64,000 bases of DNA from Enterococcus pseudoavium NBRC 100491 (GTDB lineage Bacteria; Bacillota; Bacilli; Lactobacillales; Enterococcaceae), in NCBI RefSeq assembly GCF_001544295.1, contig NZ_BCQF01000008.1, forward strand, positions 36,800 to 100,799, read 5' to 3'. Position numbers and translations under genes: made by a program. Below, in pieces: positions 23,995 to 34,404 of the stretch (position 1 is its first letter; each line of letters begins with the position of its first letter). Below the pieces are notes generated by a model. The model saw only the letters and a list, made by a program, of their open reading frames with translations, was not told the origin of the DNA and ran no database searches.

Positions 23995-25065
23995 TTATCT
24001 CCTATACATCTTAAATTCCAAATACAAATCATTATAGATTCCTAGATATTCTGGTCCTAGATCTTTATAGACTTCTAAATGACTGATCGTAGCATCATCC
24101 GGATAAAATTGTTTATCACCGGAGATACTTTTCGGCAACATCGCCAACGCTTTTTTATTAGGTGTCGAGTAACCAATGTATTCAGCATTTTGTTTGGCTG
24201 ATTCAGGTTTCAGCATGAAATTTATAAAATCATAGGCACCAGTTTTATTTTTGGCGGTCTTGGGCATCACGATATTATCAAACCAGAGATTAGAGCCTTC
24301 TGGTGGAATCACATAATGCAAGTGTTGATTTTCTGCCATCATATCAGCGGCTTCACCGGAAAAGGTCACGGCCACGGCACTTTCTTCGTTGGCCATGTAC
24401 ATCTTGATCTCATCGGCGACAATCGCTTTAACATTGGGTGTCATCCCATTCAATTTCTTTATGGCTTGATTTAATTGGGAGCGATCTTTGCTGTTGATGG
24501 AATAACCGAGACTGGTCAATGACAAGCCCATGACTTCACGTGCACCATCGATCAACATGATATTATTTTTTAATTCTGGACGCCATAGATCATCCCAGTG
24601 TTGGATTTTTTCTCCTGAGACAAATTTGTCATTATAAACAATTCCTAACGTGCCCCAGAAATAAGGGATCGAGTATTTATTCTCTCGATCAAAATCCAAG
24701 TCTAAAAAGCGTTGATCAATGTTTTCCAGCCCTTTGATTTTTGTATGATCCAATGGCAGCAATAATTTTTCTTTTTTCATTTTTTGAATCATGTATTCAC
24801 TAGGAATGGCGATATCGTAGGCCGTTCCCCCTTGTTTGATTTTTGCTTCCATTGCTTCGTTGGAATCAAAGGTCTCATAATTGACTTTATAGCCATATTC
24901 TTTTTCAAACTGTTTGATTAAATCAGGATCAATATAATCGCCCCAATTATAAATATTCAGCACTTTGGAACTGGCATTAGAGGAGTGGTTCAAACGAACA
25001 ACCCACAATGTCAGCAAGAGGATAATAACGATGACACCGATAAACAGTGATTGTAATTTTCTCAT
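23995..25065 (-). CDS. potD: Spermidine/putrescine-binding protein PotD
   Basis: This is the extracytoplasmic receptor of the polyamine ABC importer. The 356-residue protein has one N-terminal hydrophobic segment (about 7-24) and no lipobox Cys, so it is probably anchored by the uncleaved helix or released. The mature part has the polyamine-binding pattern LNIYNWGDYIDPDLIKQFEKEYGYKVNYETFDSNE and IPYFWGTLGIVYN. Its start overlaps the potC stop by 4 nt. It is the last gene of potABCD; the element is inserted just after it. Confidence 0.93.
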   Translation of the reverse strand: MRKLQSLFIGVIVIILLLTLWVVRLNHSSNASSKVLNIYNWGDYIDPDLIKQFEKEYGYKVNYETFDSNEAMEAKIKQGGTAYDIAIPSEYMIQKMKKEKLLLPLDHTKIKGLENIDQRFLDLDFDRENKYSIPYFWGTLGIVYNDKFVSGEKIQHWDDLWRPELKNNIMLIDGAREVMGLSLTSLGYSINSKDRSQLNQAIKKLNGMTPNVKAIVADEIKMYMANEESAVAVTFSGEAADMMAENQHLHYVIPPEGSNLWFDNIVMPKTAKNKTGAYDFINFMLKPESAKQNAEYIGYSTPNKKALAMLPKSISGDKQFYPDDATISHLEVYKDLGPEYLGIYNDLYLEFKMYRR

Positions 25066-25907
25066 TTCAGCACTGCCACCTCCTCAAATTCTCGTTTACG
25101 TTTACGAGCCTTCTTCGAGGTATCGCGACTAATAAAGTAATAGCCTACGACTAAGATAAGCGAGAAAATAAAGACCAGCGTCGATAAGGCATTGATTTCT
25201 AAACTAATTCCCTGGCGCGCTCGTGAATAGATTTCCACCGACATGGTCGTGAAGCCATTACCAGTCACGAAGAATGTCACGGCAAAATCATCTAATGAAT
25301 ACGTAAAAGCCATGAAATAACCGGCGATGATTCCCGGTGTCAAAAACGGTAAAATAATATTGGACAATACTTGAAAGTTATTTGCTCCCAGATCTCGCGC
25401 CGCATCGATCATCGAATCGTTCATTTCTTTCAGCTTTGGCAAGACCATCAATACCACAATCGGAATACTGAAGGCGATATGAGAAAGCAAGACACTGACA
25501 AAGCCTAACTGAAAGTTCTTCAAGACACCGCCCAGCATCGTGAATAGAATCAAAAAGCTAGCCCCGATAATGACATCTGGTGAAACCATCAAGATATTGT
25601 TCAGACCTAATAAAGTATTGCGAGAACCCCGCTTCTTCGTATAATAGATCCCCATCGCGCCAAACGTTCCAATTATCGTCGCCAGTAACGCGGATAAAAA
25701 AGCCAAGATAAAAGTTTGGAGTACGATTCCAATCAAACGGCGATCAGCAAAAAGATTTTGATAATGTTCCCAAGTAAAGCCAGTGAAGTTGCTCATATTA
25801 CCACCGGCATTAAAAGAATAAAAAATTAAATAAAAGATCGGGATATACAACAAAACAAAAACGAAAATCAAATAAAGATTGGCCCACGAAAATTTTCTTC
25901 TCTTCAT
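25062..25907 (-). CDS. potC: Polyamine ABC transporter permease PotC
   Basis: The 281-residue permease has six membrane segments. The BPD-type EAA loop (DAARDLGANNFQVLSNIILPFLTPGIIAGYFMAF) contacts PotA. The region TYSLDDFAVTFFVTG is the PotC hallmark. It overlaps potB and potD by 4 nt on each side. Confidence 0.94.
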   Translation of the reverse strand: MKRRKFSWANLYLIFVFVLLYIPIFYLIFYSFNAGGNMSNFTGFTWEHYQNLFADRRLIGIVLQTFILAFLSALLATIIGTFGAMGIYYTKKRGSRNTLLGLNNILMVSPDVIIGASFLILFTMLGGVLKNFQLGFVSVLLSHIAFSIPIVVLMVLPKLKEMNDSMIDAARDLGANNFQVLSNIILPFLTPGIIAGYFMAFTYSLDDFAVTFFVTGNGFTTMSVEIYSRARQGISLEINALSTLVFIFSLILVVGYYFISRDTSKKARKRKREFEEVAVLK

Positions 25908-26728
25908 TTCACCCGACCTCCTTTTCTTTTTTCACCAGTTAGCATCATTACGATGAACATTGCCACGATCAAAATCACACCGATCGTTGAACCCATCCCC
26001 CAGTTTTGAGTGACTAAGAAATGTTCTTCGATTGCAGTCCCCAGTGTAATCACACGATTTCCTCCAATCAAACGGGTCAACATGAATAATGAGAGTGACG
26101 GGATAAAGACAGCCTGTACGCCACTTTTGACTCCATTCAATGACAAAGGAAAAATTACTCGTCGGAAAGTATCAAAATTATTTGCTCCTAGATCACGACT
26201 CGCACTAATCAACGAAGGATTGATTTCCTCCAAAGCATTAAAAATCGGCATAATCATAAAGGGCAGCTCAATATAGGCTGCAACGAACATAAAACTAAAA
26301 TCAGTAAATAGCAGCTGTTTTTGTCCGATGCCAATGAAGCTTAAAAAGTCATTGACGGAACCATTAGCACTAAAAATCCCAATAAAAGCATAGGCCTTCA
26401 GCAATAGATTGATCCACGTCGGCAAGACCACCAATAAAAGCAGCAACTGACGATGCTTCAGCTTGGATAAGAAATACGCTGTGGGATAGCTGATTAAAAG
26501 TGTCATCAAAGTAATCAAAAACGCAAACAACACGGAATTGACTGTCATCATCAAATAAGTTTTTGACGTCAAATAAGTGTGATAATTACTCAAAGTAAAA
26601 TTGCCGTTCATATCAAAGAAGGATTGATAAACAATTAAAATAACTGGTGCGATCACAAAAAATAGCAACCAGAAAAAATATGGAATCGAATATAGCCGAC
26701 GCATATTTTTCACGATAGTCCCCTCCAT
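25904..26728 (-). CDS. potB: Polyamine ABC transporter permease PotB
   Basis: The 274-residue permease has six membrane segments and an EAA loop (SASRDLGANNFDTFRRVIFPLSLNGVKSGVQAVF). The LPTWINLLLKAYAFIGIF segment is typical of PotB. It pairs with PotC to form the channel. It starts 30 nt after potA. Confidence 0.94.
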   Translation of the reverse strand: MEGTIVKNMRRLYSIPYFFWLLFFVIAPVILIVYQSFFDMNGNFTLSNYHTYLTSKTYLMMTVNSVLFAFLITLMTLLISYPTAYFLSKLKHRQLLLLLVVLPTWINLLLKAYAFIGIFSANGSVNDFLSFIGIGQKQLLFTDFSFMFVAAYIELPFMIMPIFNALEEINPSLISASRDLGANNFDTFRRVIFPLSLNGVKSGVQAVFIPSLSLFMLTRLIGGNRVITLGTAIEEHFLVTQNWGMGSTIGVILIVAMFIVMMLTGEKRKGGRVK

Positions 26729-26758
26729 TCAAAAAGTCTGGAAAATACCCAGACAGTC

Positions 26759-27847
26759 TTAATCTTCATAACTTTCTAATCGAGCTTCGAAGTCTTCTTC
26801 GCTTTCATTAAAGCGCATCACGTGAATGTCCTCCGGCTCGAAATACAGCCCGACTTTGCTGCCGATCTTGGCTTTCTTCGTTGAGTGGACCATCCACTCA
26901 TTGCCATCGGAGTCGATCCCGTTCATTTCATAGTGGACCCCCCGGAATAACTGGCTATCAACGGTCACAACTAATTTGCCTTTTTCTGGCGTCGTCAAAC
27001 TTAGATCTTCCGGCCGTAAAACGACTTCAACCGGTTCGTTGGGGCGCATCCCGCCATCGACACATTCAAATTCCTTGCCGACAAATTTCACTAAGTTATC
27101 CTCTAACATCTCACCCGAAACGATATTACTCTCACCAACAAAATCGGCTACAAAATGATTGATTGGTTCATCATAAATATCCACTGGTGTGCCACTTTGC
27201 ACGATCCGGCCTTTATTCATAACAAAAATCTCATCACTCATCGCCAAGGCTTCTTCTTGATCGTGGGTAACGAAAATAAAAGTAATCCCTAAACGTTTTT
27301 GTAATGCACGCAATTCATATTGCATATCTGTTCGTAATTTTAAATCTAATGCCGATAATGGTTCGTCTAACAATAAAATCTTCGGTTCATTGACGATGGC
27401 ACGAGCAATCGCGACACGTTGCCGTTGCCCTCCAGACATTTCAGTGATCTCACGATTCTCATACCCCGGCAATTGGACCAGCTTCAAGGCTTCTAAGACC
27501 TTTTTTTCGATCTCTTGTTTTGATAATTTTTTGATTTTTAAGCCGAAGGCGACATTATCAAAAACATTCATATGAGGAAACAAGGCGTAATCTTGAAAGA
27601 CCGTATTGACTTGTCGTTTATTGGCTGGGATATCATTCATGCGCTTATCTTCAAAAAAAATATCCCCTTCACTCACATCCGTAAAACCGGCGATGATTCT
27701 TAAAATCGTTGTTTTTCCACAACCGGAAGGACCAAGCAGCGTATAAAAACGGCCTTCTTCAATATCAAAATTGATTTTTTTCAATACGGGATCATCATCG
27801 TCGTATCGTTTAATAACATTCTTAAATGAAATAATTGTGTTTGCCAT
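26759..27847 (-). CDS. potA: Polyamine ABC transporter ATPase PotA
   Basis: The 362-residue ATPase energises polyamine uptake. Walker A is [14 protein letters not shown], the signature [14 protein letters not shown] and Walker [15 protein letters not shown]-terminal TOBE domain (about 270-345) follows. It is 17 nt downstream of the XRE-cupin regulator gene, so the five genes form one operon. Confidence 0.95.
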   Translation of the reverse strand: MANTIISFKNVIKRYDDDDPVLKKINFDIEEGRFYTLLGPSGCGKTTILRIIAGFTDVSEGDIFFEDKRMNDIPANKRQVNTVFQDYALFPHMNVFDNVAFGLKIKKLSKQEIEKKVLEALKLVQLPGYENREITEMSGGQRQRVAIARAIVNEPKILLLDEPLSALDLKLRTDMQYELRALQKRLGITFIFVTHDQEEALAMSDEIFVMNKGRIVQSGTPVDIYDEPINHFVADFVGESNIVSGEMLEDNLVKFVGKEFECVDGGMRPNEPVEVVLRPEDLSLTTPEKGKLVVTVDSQLFRGVHYEMNGIDSDGNEWMVHSTKKAKIGSKVGLYFEPEDIHVMRFNESEEDFEARLESYED

Positions 27848-27864
27848 GACTTCACGTCCTTCTA

Positions 27865-28407
27865 TTATAAATAAGATTCGGTGGCGACGATCATCACTTT
27901 ACTGATCCCTTTCGCCTGATTTTGTAAACGATGAGGCTTGGTAGCTTCGTAATAAATACTCTCACCTTGTTCTGCTTCGTACAATTCTTCTCCGAATTGC
28001 AACGCAACCTTACCTTCCAACACATAGATAAAAGTCTCTGACAACGAGGGACTAAATTGTTTATATTGGCCCTTTTTATCAAAGTTCAGCAAGATCGGCT
28101 CCATTTCCTTTTCGTTTGATTCGGGAATCAACCACTTAATATGATAACCGTGTTCCTCGTCACTGTAAAAAGTTGTGTCTTTCTCTTTGTAAACGATCTT
28201 TTGATCTCCCTTTTTCTGCCTAAAAAAATCCTCCGGTGTAATGCCTAAGACTTCTAAAATATCGAAAAAGGTCTCCATCGACGGTGAGCTGAGATCTCGT
28301 TCTAATTGAGAAATATAGCCCTTCGAAAGATCTGTGCGTTCCCCTAATTCTTCTTGGGTCAAATTTTTTTGAATTCTAAGATTTCGCAATTTATCGCCAA
28401 TCTTCAT
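27865..28407 (-). CDS. XRE-cupin regulator of the polyamine operon
   Basis: From ATG 28407 the protein has 180 residues: an XRE helix-turn-helix (about 1-62, [37 protein letters not shown]) and a C-terminal cupin (about 105-178, [37 protein letters not shown]). PuuR-type regulators of this layout sense polyamines or intermediates. A longer frame starts at 28464 but lacks a ribosome site, and family members begin MKIG. It heads the potABCD operon and probably controls it. Confidence 0.88.
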   Translation of the reverse strand: MKIGDKLRNLRIQKNLTQEELGERTDLSKGYISQLERDLSSPSMETFFDILEVLGITPEDFFRQKKGDQKIVYKEKDTTFYSDEEHGYHIKWLIPESNEKEMEPILLNFDKKGQYKQFSPSLSETFIYVLEGKVALQFGEELYEAEQGESIYYEATKPHRLQNQAKGISKVMIVATESYL

Positions 28408-28619
28408 CAGCTCAGCCCCACTTTCTTGTTTGCTAATAGTAAACTTATTGTTTAATAGCACCATTCAAGTATACGAACTTTTAATTAAAAATCAAGCATT
28501 CTAAAAAAAATCTTTTCATTGATATTTCGCAAATAATTCGGAAAAGAAAGTTGCTTTTTCTTTCATTTTCGCTAAGATAGTAGTAACAATTTGTTTAAAT
28601 ATAAGGAGGTACCAAAATT

Positions 28620-29609
28620 ATGACTTATCGTCAGTTTCGTGTAATAAATCAGGATACTTTCCATACTGCAATTGAAACATTTACTAAACCAGAGATCGAC
28701 GAACACGAGGTTTTAATCCAAGTTGATTATTCTGGAATCAACTATAAAGATGCGCTAGCTACGAAAGCGAATACAGGCGTCCTAAGAGATTATCCTATGA
28801 CACCAGGTATTGACTTGGCGGGAAAAGTACTAGAAACGAAAGATGCGCGTTACGCTATTGGGGATCAAGTGTTAGTGACCGGCTATGGTCTAGGAGTCAA
28901 ACAAGATGGTGGCTTAAGCGATTTACAAGTCGTTCCAGCTGATTGGATCGTTAAATTACCGCAACAGCTTTCGGCTAAACAAGCAATGACTTTTGGTACG
29001 GCCGGATTTACCGCGGCCTTAGCTGTCGATGCTTTATTGACTCACGGGCTAACTGACCAAAGCCGTGTCTTAGTAACCGGCGCGACTGGTGGTGTTGGGG
29101 GATTTGCTTTACATTTTCTAAAGCAGATTGGCTGTCAACAAATCATCGCTTTGAGCCGCAAAGAAGATCAAGCCGACTACTTGAAACAATTGGGGGCAAC
29201 AGAAGTGCTTTCGCCTAATGCCTTGTTCCCTGAAAAAAGTCGACCATTGAACAAACAATTAGTTGATTTTGTAGTAGATACGGTCGGTGGCGACACGCTT
29301 TCCCAAGTCATTCCTTTCGTCAATTACGGCGGTAGCTTAGCCATCTGCGGCAATGCTGGCGGCATCAAGTTGACTACAACGGTTCTCCCTTTCATTTTAC
29401 GCGGAGTAAATATATTGGGAATTGATTCAGTCGAAGCTCCAATGGAAAAACGCCAAAAACTTTGGCATAAAATGGCCAATGAATGGGCCTTATCAGAAAC
29501 TATTCAAGCCCAAGAAATCACTTTAGATCACGTGCAGGAAACAGCGGACGCGTTACTAGCCGGCAAACATGTCGGACGAACGATCGTTAAGCTAGAGGGA
29601 GAAAATTAA
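28620..29609 (+). CDS. YhdH/YhfP-family quinone oxidoreductase
   Basis: This 329-residue zinc-free medium-chain dehydrogenase, related to acryloyl-CoA reductase AcuI, has a GroES-like N-terminal domain (YSGINYKDALATKANTG) and the NADPH-binding GATGGVGGFALHFLKQIG. The start follows AAGGAGGTACCAAAATT. It lies 0 nt before coaB, so it is probably co-transcribed with the coenzyme A genes. The natural substrate is unknown. Confidence 0.88.
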   Translation: MTYRQFRVINQDTFHTAIETFTKPEIDEHEVLIQVDYSGINYKDALATKANTGVLRDYPMTPGIDLAGKVLETKDARYAIGDQVLVTGYGLGVKQDGGLSDLQVVPADWIVKLPQQLSAKQAMTFGTAGFTAALAVDALLTHGLTDQSRVLVTGATGGVGGFALHFLKQIGCQQIIALSRKEDQADYLKQLGATEVLSPNALFPEKSRPLNKQLVDFVVDTVGGDTLSQVIPFVNYGGSLAICGNAGGIKLTTTVLPFILRGVNILGIDSVEAPMEKRQKLWHKMANEWALSETIQAQEITLDHVQETADALLAGKHVGRTIVKLEGEN

Positions 29610-30335
29610 ATGCGAATCTTAATTACATCCGGTGGTACTTCGGAGAAAATCGATGATGTTCGGGCAATCACCAATCATTCCAGCGGCAAATTAGGAAAAG
29701 CAATTGCAGAAAGTTTTCTTAAAGAAGGCGCAGTGATCGACTTGATTACTACTCGTCAGGCCGTTTTACCCGTGGGGGATAATATCCATCCTCATTATAT
29801 CGAGACGACGGCCGATTTAGCCAAAACATTAAAGGCATTGATGACCACTCATTCCTATACAGCAGTGATCCACAGCATGGCCGTCAGTGATTTTACGCCA
29901 GAAAGTTCTGTCACCATCGAAGATTTGGAGACTACGGTGGCTCAAAATCCAGCTGACCTCCCCGCTGCACTGTCAAAAATCGAAGCAGAACGCACGGAAA
30001 AGAAAATTTCTTCTGATACTGATCGTTTAGTGATTGTTTTGAAGAAAAATCCTAAAATTATCTCTTTAATTAAAGACTTACAACCGAAAACAATTTTAGT
30101 TGGCTTCAAGCTGCTTGTGGATGTACCGATGCTTAAATTGTTGGACGTAGCTGAGAAAAGCTTAGAAAAAAATCGAGCGGATTTTATTTTAGCAAATGAT
30201 CTAGCAGAAATTCACGGAGAGACGCACCATGGTTATCTGATCGATAAACAGCACCAAGTCAAAGAAGCCCACACTAAGAATGAGATTGCCACTTTAATCA
30301 AACAAGAAGTCATGAAGTTGGAGGAAGCGCAATGA
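29610..30335 (+). CDS. coaB: Phosphopantothenate-cysteine ligase CoaB
   Basis: CoaB joins cysteine to 4'-phosphopantothenate in coenzyme A synthesis. The 241-residue stand-alone protein starts MRILITSGGTSEKIDDVRAITNHSSGKLG, the nucleotide-binding signature, and has KKNPKII and ILANDLAEI further on. In many bacteria it is fused to CoaC; here they are separate, as in streptococci and enterococci. Its stop overlaps the coaC start. Confidence 0.93.
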   Translation: MRILITSGGTSEKIDDVRAITNHSSGKLGKAIAESFLKEGAVIDLITTRQAVLPVGDNIHPHYIETTADLAKTLKALMTTHSYTAVIHSMAVSDFTPESSVTIEDLETTVAQNPADLPAALSKIEAERTEKKISSDTDRLVIVLKKNPKIISLIKDLQPKTILVGFKLLVDVPMLKLLDVAEKSLEKNRADFILANDLAEIHGETHHGYLIDKQHQVKEAHTKNEIATLIKQEVMKLEEAQ

Positions 30336-30874
30336 AAAATATTTTGTTAGGCGTCAGTGGCAGTATTTCTGCCTACAAAGCAGCCGATATCACAAATGAA
30401 CTAACTAAAATGGGCTATCACTTGGATGTTGTGATGACTAAAAGCAGCACTAAATTCATTACTCCTTTGACAATCCAATCACTTTCCCATCGTCAAGTGC
30501 ATCTTGATGTGATGGCTGAACCGGATGCGGCGTTGATCAATCATATCGCTTTAGCCAAAGCGGCTGATCTTTTTTTAGTAGCTCCCGCTTCTGCCAATAC
30601 CATTGGCAAACTGGCTAACGGCATCGCCGATGATCTATTATCAACCGTTGCCCTTGCGTTATTGCCAGATACACCTAAGATCATCGCACCGGCAATGAAC
30701 ACTTATATGTACCAAAATCCGATCGTCCAAAGAAATTTGGCGACTTTAAAAGAAGTTGGCTATGAAGAAATCGTTCCTAGAGAGGCTCTACTAGCTTGTG
30801 GCGATTACGGTCGCGGTGCCTTAGCCAATGTTTCTGATATTGTCCATGTTGTAAATTCAAAACTAAAGGAGTAA
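30332..30874 (+). CDS. coaC: Phosphopantothenoylcysteine decarboxylase CoaC
   Basis: This 180-residue FMN flavoprotein makes 4'-phosphopantetheine. Visible motifs are GVSGSISAYKAADI, the catalytic His in NHIALAKAADLFLVAPASANTIGKLANGIADDLL, PAMNTYMYQNP and the redox Cys in LLACGDYGRGAL. The length fits a stand-alone HFCD decarboxylase. Confidence 0.94.
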   Translation: MKNILLGVSGSISAYKAADITNELTKMGYHLDVVMTKSSTKFITPLTIQSLSHRQVHLDVMAEPDAALINHIALAKAADLFLVAPASANTIGKLANGIADDLLSTVALALLPDTPKIIAPAMNTYMYQNPIVQRNLATLKEVGYEEIVPREALLACGDYGRGALANVSDIVHVVNSKLKE

Positions 30875-30878
30875 CTAA

Positions 30879-31502
30879 ATGAAAGAAAACAATGTAAGAA
30901 GCTTTACTTTGACCGCCATGTTTTTAGCAATCATGATTATTTTGGCGGTCACCCCGCTTGGGTTTATCCCGATTGGTCCGATCAATGCAACGACGATGCA
31001 TATTCCCGTGATCATTGCTTCGATCGTCCTAGGCCCACGAATTGGTGCCGGACTAGGAGCCGTCTTTGGAGTGATTAGCTTGACGCGGGCAACCATCTTA
31101 ATCACACCGATGTCCTTTGTCTTCTCACCTTTTATCGCAAATCCTTTGACGAACCAAGGTGACTGGCGCGCTATTATTGTAGCTATTATTCCTCGTATCT
31201 TGATTGGTGTTGTGCCTTATTTTGTTTATAAAGGACTTCATCACTTATTGAAACAAAAAGCGCGACCAGTAAGCTTATTTGTCGCTGGCGTTGCAGGTTC
31301 CATGACTAATACGATTTTAGTCATGAATTTAATCTTCTTTTTCTTTAAAGACAGCTATGCCAATGTTTTGCAAATAACAGCTGATGCTGTTTACGGGGTA
31401 ATCCTAGGTATTATCTTCGGCAGTGGCTTGGTAGAAGCAGCTGTGGCTGGGATCGCCACCATGGGAGTCTGTGCCGTTCTCTTACGACTAATGAAGAAAT
31501 AA
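30879..31502 (+). CDS. panT: ECF transporter S component, probably for pantothenate
   Basis: This 207-residue membrane protein with about six segments begins with the S-component pattern FTLTAMFLAIMIILAVTPLGFIPIGPINATTMHIPVIIASIVLGPRIGAGLGAVFG. It captures a vitamin for the shared ECF energising module, which is not in this window. It follows coaC by 4 nt, and the coaB-coaC-S component arrangement points to pantothenate (PanT). The substrate is inferred from context. Confidence 0.8.
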   Translation: MKENNVRSFTLTAMFLAIMIILAVTPLGFIPIGPINATTMHIPVIIASIVLGPRIGAGLGAVFGVISLTRATILITPMSFVFSPFIANPLTNQGDWRAIIVAIIPRILIGVVPYFVYKGLHHLLKQKARPVSLFVAGVAGSMTNTILVMNLIFFFFKDSYANVLQITADAVYGVILGIIFGSGLVEAAVAGIATMGVCAVLLRLMKK

Positions 31503-31548
31503 AAAAGACTTGGCAGCACTCGCTAATGAATGCTGCCAAGTCTTTTTT
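31503..31548. terminator. Bidirectional terminator between panT and murB
   Basis: A stem of about 16 bp (GACTTGGCAGCA with TGCTGCCAAGTC and flanking A/T pairs) lies between the two convergent genes. Confidence 0.85.
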
Positions 31549-32476
31549 ATTTAGGTTCTTCTCCTAAGATTCGAACTTCCGTTTCAAGTGTAACATCAAA
31601 TTTTTCTTTGATGGTCTGTTGAATATGAGCGATCAGCTCAATATAATCCGTTGCCGTCGCATGATTGATATTCACGATGAAGCCAGCATGTTTTTCAGAA
31701 ATTTGTGCTCCACCCCAAATCAACCCCTGTAAGCCAGCATCTTGAATTAATTTTCCGGTGAAATGTCCGACTGGGCGTTTAAAGACACTCCCACAAGAAG
31801 GGTATTCTAAAGGTTGTTTTAGTTCTCGCAACTCGGTTAACTCAGTCATCCGTTTTTCAATCTGCTGATGATCGCCAGGTGTCAGCTTAAAGCGAGCACT
31901 TAAAACGATCGCCGGTTGTTCTTGGATCGCTGAATGACGGTAAGAAAAATCCATTTGATCTTTATACCAAGTTTCAAAAGTACCATCCGCTAATAAGACA
32001 TCTACTGATTCAAAAACGTCTTCCAATTGACCATCGTAAGCCCCGGCGTTCATGAAGACCGCACCACCAATACTGCCTGGGATACCACAAGCAAATTCAA
32101 ATCCGGTCAAGGAATGATCCAAAGCAACGTAAGTCGTATCGATCAACTTTGCCCCCGCTTGAGCTGTGACAATATTTTCTTCTACGCGAATCGTAGTCAT
32201 ATCCGTCAACATAATAACTACACCACGAATACCGCCGTCACGCACGATCAAGTTACTAGAATTCCCTAAAACAATCCAAGGAACCTCATTTTGACGACAG
32301 TAATCGACTAAAGCTTTTACTTCTTGATTGTCTTTCGGAAATGCTAGAGCGTCCACCGGGCCGCCAGTCTTTGTAAACGTATAATTCATTAATGGTTCGT
32401 CCAAAAGGATTCTTAAATTCGGCAAGGCATTTATTAAGTCTGTTGTTTTCAATTTCTCATACCTCTCTGACCCCAA
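31547..32476 (-). CDS. murB: UDP-N-acetylenolpyruvoylglucosamine reductase MurB
   Basis: MurB reduces the enolpyruvyl group to make UDP-MurNAc for peptidoglycan, using FAD and NADPH. The 309-residue protein has the FAD motif VLGNSSNLIVRDGGIRG, the GIPGSIGGAVFMNAGAY stretch, the catalytic Ser in YPSCGSVFKRP and the final Glu in ETEVRILGEE. Length and the absence of the extra loop fit the type IIb enzyme. Confidence 0.95.
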   Translation of the reverse strand: MGSERYEKLKTTDLINALPNLRILLDEPLMNYTFTKTGGPVDALAFPKDNQEVKALVDYCRQNEVPWIVLGNSSNLIVRDGGIRGVVIMLTDMTTIRVEENIVTAQAGAKLIDTTYVALDHSLTGFEFACGIPGSIGGAVFMNAGAYDGQLEDVFESVDVLLADGTFETWYKDQMDFSYRHSAIQEQPAIVLSARFKLTPGDHQQIEKRMTELTELRELKQPLEYPSCGSVFKRPVGHFTGKLIQDAGLQGLIWGGAQISEKHAGFIVNINHATATDYIELIAHIQQTIKEKFDVTLETEVRILGEEPK

Positions 32477-32533
32477 ATGGGGGATTTTAACATCCTTGCT
32501 ATTTTATCACGCAAGAAAAAATCTTTCCACCCT

Positions 32534-33445
32534 TTAAAGCTGGTGACGAATATGCTGTTTCAGCATCCCTTCACAGAGTTCATGGCTTAACAAAACATCC
32601 TTTTGGCGCAAGTTCACCGTTTCATTTGAAACTGCCGCGATAAATGCTTTTACCAATTGTTCAAAACCGCGTTTTTCCAATGTCGTCACCCAATCGCCAA
32701 AGCGTTGGAGTTCTTCGACTTGTCCCCGCTTAATCGTCAAATCAGTCAATTGATCTAAAAATAGCGTTTGTTGCGGCGCGCTAACTTGATAGCGTTCCAG
32801 CTTTCCTCCACTCATTAGATCCATCGACAGGATACATTCGGTGGTTGCTGTTGACAGCTGCATTTGCGCAAAAGTCATCTGTCCGGCTTCCTCACGAATC
32901 TTGGAATGGACAGACATAATCTCGTCGTCTAATAAATATACCGCCGTATCGACCAAATGAATAAACAAGTCATAAATGCCGTATTGAGTGTTCATGGCAT
33001 GATCCGGTTCATTTTTTTGCAGCTGAATCACCCGTTTATTTGGTAGTTGCTTTAACTGATCTACCATCGGTGCAAACCGGCGATTGAAGCCCACCATGAA
33101 CAACAACCCTTTTTCTTCAGCGAGTTTCTGCAGTTGACGAACCTCCTGAAAGTCTTCACTAACTGGTTTGTCGATAAATACTGCTATACCAGCATTCAAA
33201 CATTTTTGAGCCGTCTCAAAATGAGCTTTCGTTGCCACATGAATAAAACAAGCTTCGATTTTTTCAGCTAATAATTCATCAATGGTCGTAACAGTGTGGG
33301 AAAAGCCATATTCTGCTGCAATCTTTTGCCGCACTGCGTTATTACGAGTGGCAAAAATAAATTCTGCTTTCTGCCGCAGTTTAGCATAGGTTGGCAAGTA
33401 AGCTTTTTGGGCGATTCCGCCAATACCGATAACTCCGATTTTCAT
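32534..33445 (-). CDS. Gfo/Idh/MocA-family oxidoreductase
   Basis: This 303-residue NAD(P)-dependent enzyme has the Rossmann motif GVIGIGGIAQKAYLP at the N-terminus and the family's (E/D)KP motif as IDKPVSEDF (about 93-101). A putative catalytic region, YDLFIHLVDTAVYLL, contains the His-Asp pair typical of the family. The substrate, usually a sugar or polyol derivative, cannot be told. It is monocistronic and divergent from exoA. Confidence 0.85.
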   Translation of the reverse strand: MKIGVIGIGGIAQKAYLPTYAKLRQKAEFIFATRNNAVRQKIAAEYGFSHTVTTIDELLAEKIEACFIHVATKAHFETAQKCLNAGIAVFIDKPVSEDFQEVRQLQKLAEEKGLLFMVGFNRRFAPMVDQLKQLPNKRVIQLQKNEPDHAMNTQYGIYDLFIHLVDTAVYLLDDEIMSVHSKIREEAGQMTFAQMQLSTATTECILSMDLMSGGKLERYQVSAPQQTLFLDQLTDLTIKRGQVEELQRFGDWVTTLEKRGFEQLVKAFIAAVSNETVNLRQKDVLLSHELCEGMLKQHIRHQL

Positions 33446-33572
33446 AAGTAGGACCCCTTCTTTAAATAAATTTTTTCAAAGCAGAAAACACTCAGCTGAG
33501 ATTCTTTGCTTTCCCGCTTTTTTTCGTTACAATTAGTCCATGAATAACTCATCATTCAAGGAGGAATGTACG

Positions 33573-34328
33573 GTGAAATTAATTTCTTGGAACGTCAATG
33601 GCTTACGCGCCGTGATGAAAAAGAATTTTATGGATGTTTTTAACGAATTAGATGCAGATTTTTTCTGTCTACAGGAAACCAAACTGCAGGCTGGACAAAT
33701 CGAGATGGATTTACCCGGTTACTATGAATATTGGAATTACGCGGAGAAAAAAGGTTACTCCGGCACTGCAATTTTTACGAAACACAAACCAATGAATGTC
33801 ACTTACGGCCTTGGGATCGAAGAACATGACCAAGAAGGTCGTGTGATCACGCTAGAGTATCCCGAATACTATGTGATTACCTGTTATACACCTAATTCCC
33901 AAAATGAATTGAAACGGCTAGACTATCGCATGACCTGGGAAGAAGCCTTCTTAAATTATTTAAATGACTTGAAAGAAAAGAAATCCGTCATTTTCTGCGG
34001 AGATCTCAATGTTGCCCATGAAAAGATCGATTTAAAAAATTGGAAAACCAATCAAAAAAATGCCGGCTTTACGCCACAAGAACGAGAAAAATTCAGTATC
34101 TTATTAGAAAACGGCTATCTTGATACCTTCCGCTATTTTTATCCAGACCAAGAAGGGATCTATTCTTGGTGGAGCTATCGCTTCAATGCTCGGAAAAACA
34201 ATGCTGGTTGGCGGATCGACTACTTTGTTGTTTCCGAAGACTTAAAAGAAAAATTACAAGACGCTAAAATCCACACCGAGATTTTTGGCAGCGATCATTG
34301 CCCCGTTGAACTTGATATCAATCTTTAA
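33573..34328 (+). CDS. exoA: Exodeoxyribonuclease III / AP endonuclease
   Basis: It repairs abasic sites and trims 3' ends. Catalytic motifs of the EEP superfamily are LISWNVNGLRA, CLQETKLQ, FCGDLNVAHEKIDLKN, GWRIDYFVVS and FGSDHCPVEL. The start is GTG 33573, which follows AAGGAGG with an 8-nt spacer. The ATG 33 nt upstream lies before that site and is unlikely. The protein has 251 residues, slightly shorter than E. coli Xth. Confidence 0.93.
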   Translation: MKLISWNVNGLRAVMKKNFMDVFNELDADFFCLQETKLQAGQIEMDLPGYYEYWNYAEKKGYSGTAIFTKHKPMNVTYGLGIEEHDQEGRVITLEYPEYYVITCYTPNSQNELKRLDYRMTWEEAFLNYLNDLKEKKSVIFCGDLNVAHEKIDLKNWKTNQKNAGFTPQEREKFSILLENGYLDTFRYFYPDQEGIYSWWSYRFNARKNNAGWRIDYFVVSEDLKEKLQDAKIHTEIFGSDHCPVELDINL

Positions 34329-34404
34329 AAAGTTTGAAACTTTTGGTTTTGGACTTTCGCCGCTGAAAAAAATATGGTAAAACAAAGGCGAAGAGGTGAA
34401 TCTG

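Noticed and set aside
26881..27162. Plus-strand frames opposite potA
   Set aside because: They are antisense shadows of a well-conserved ATPase gene.
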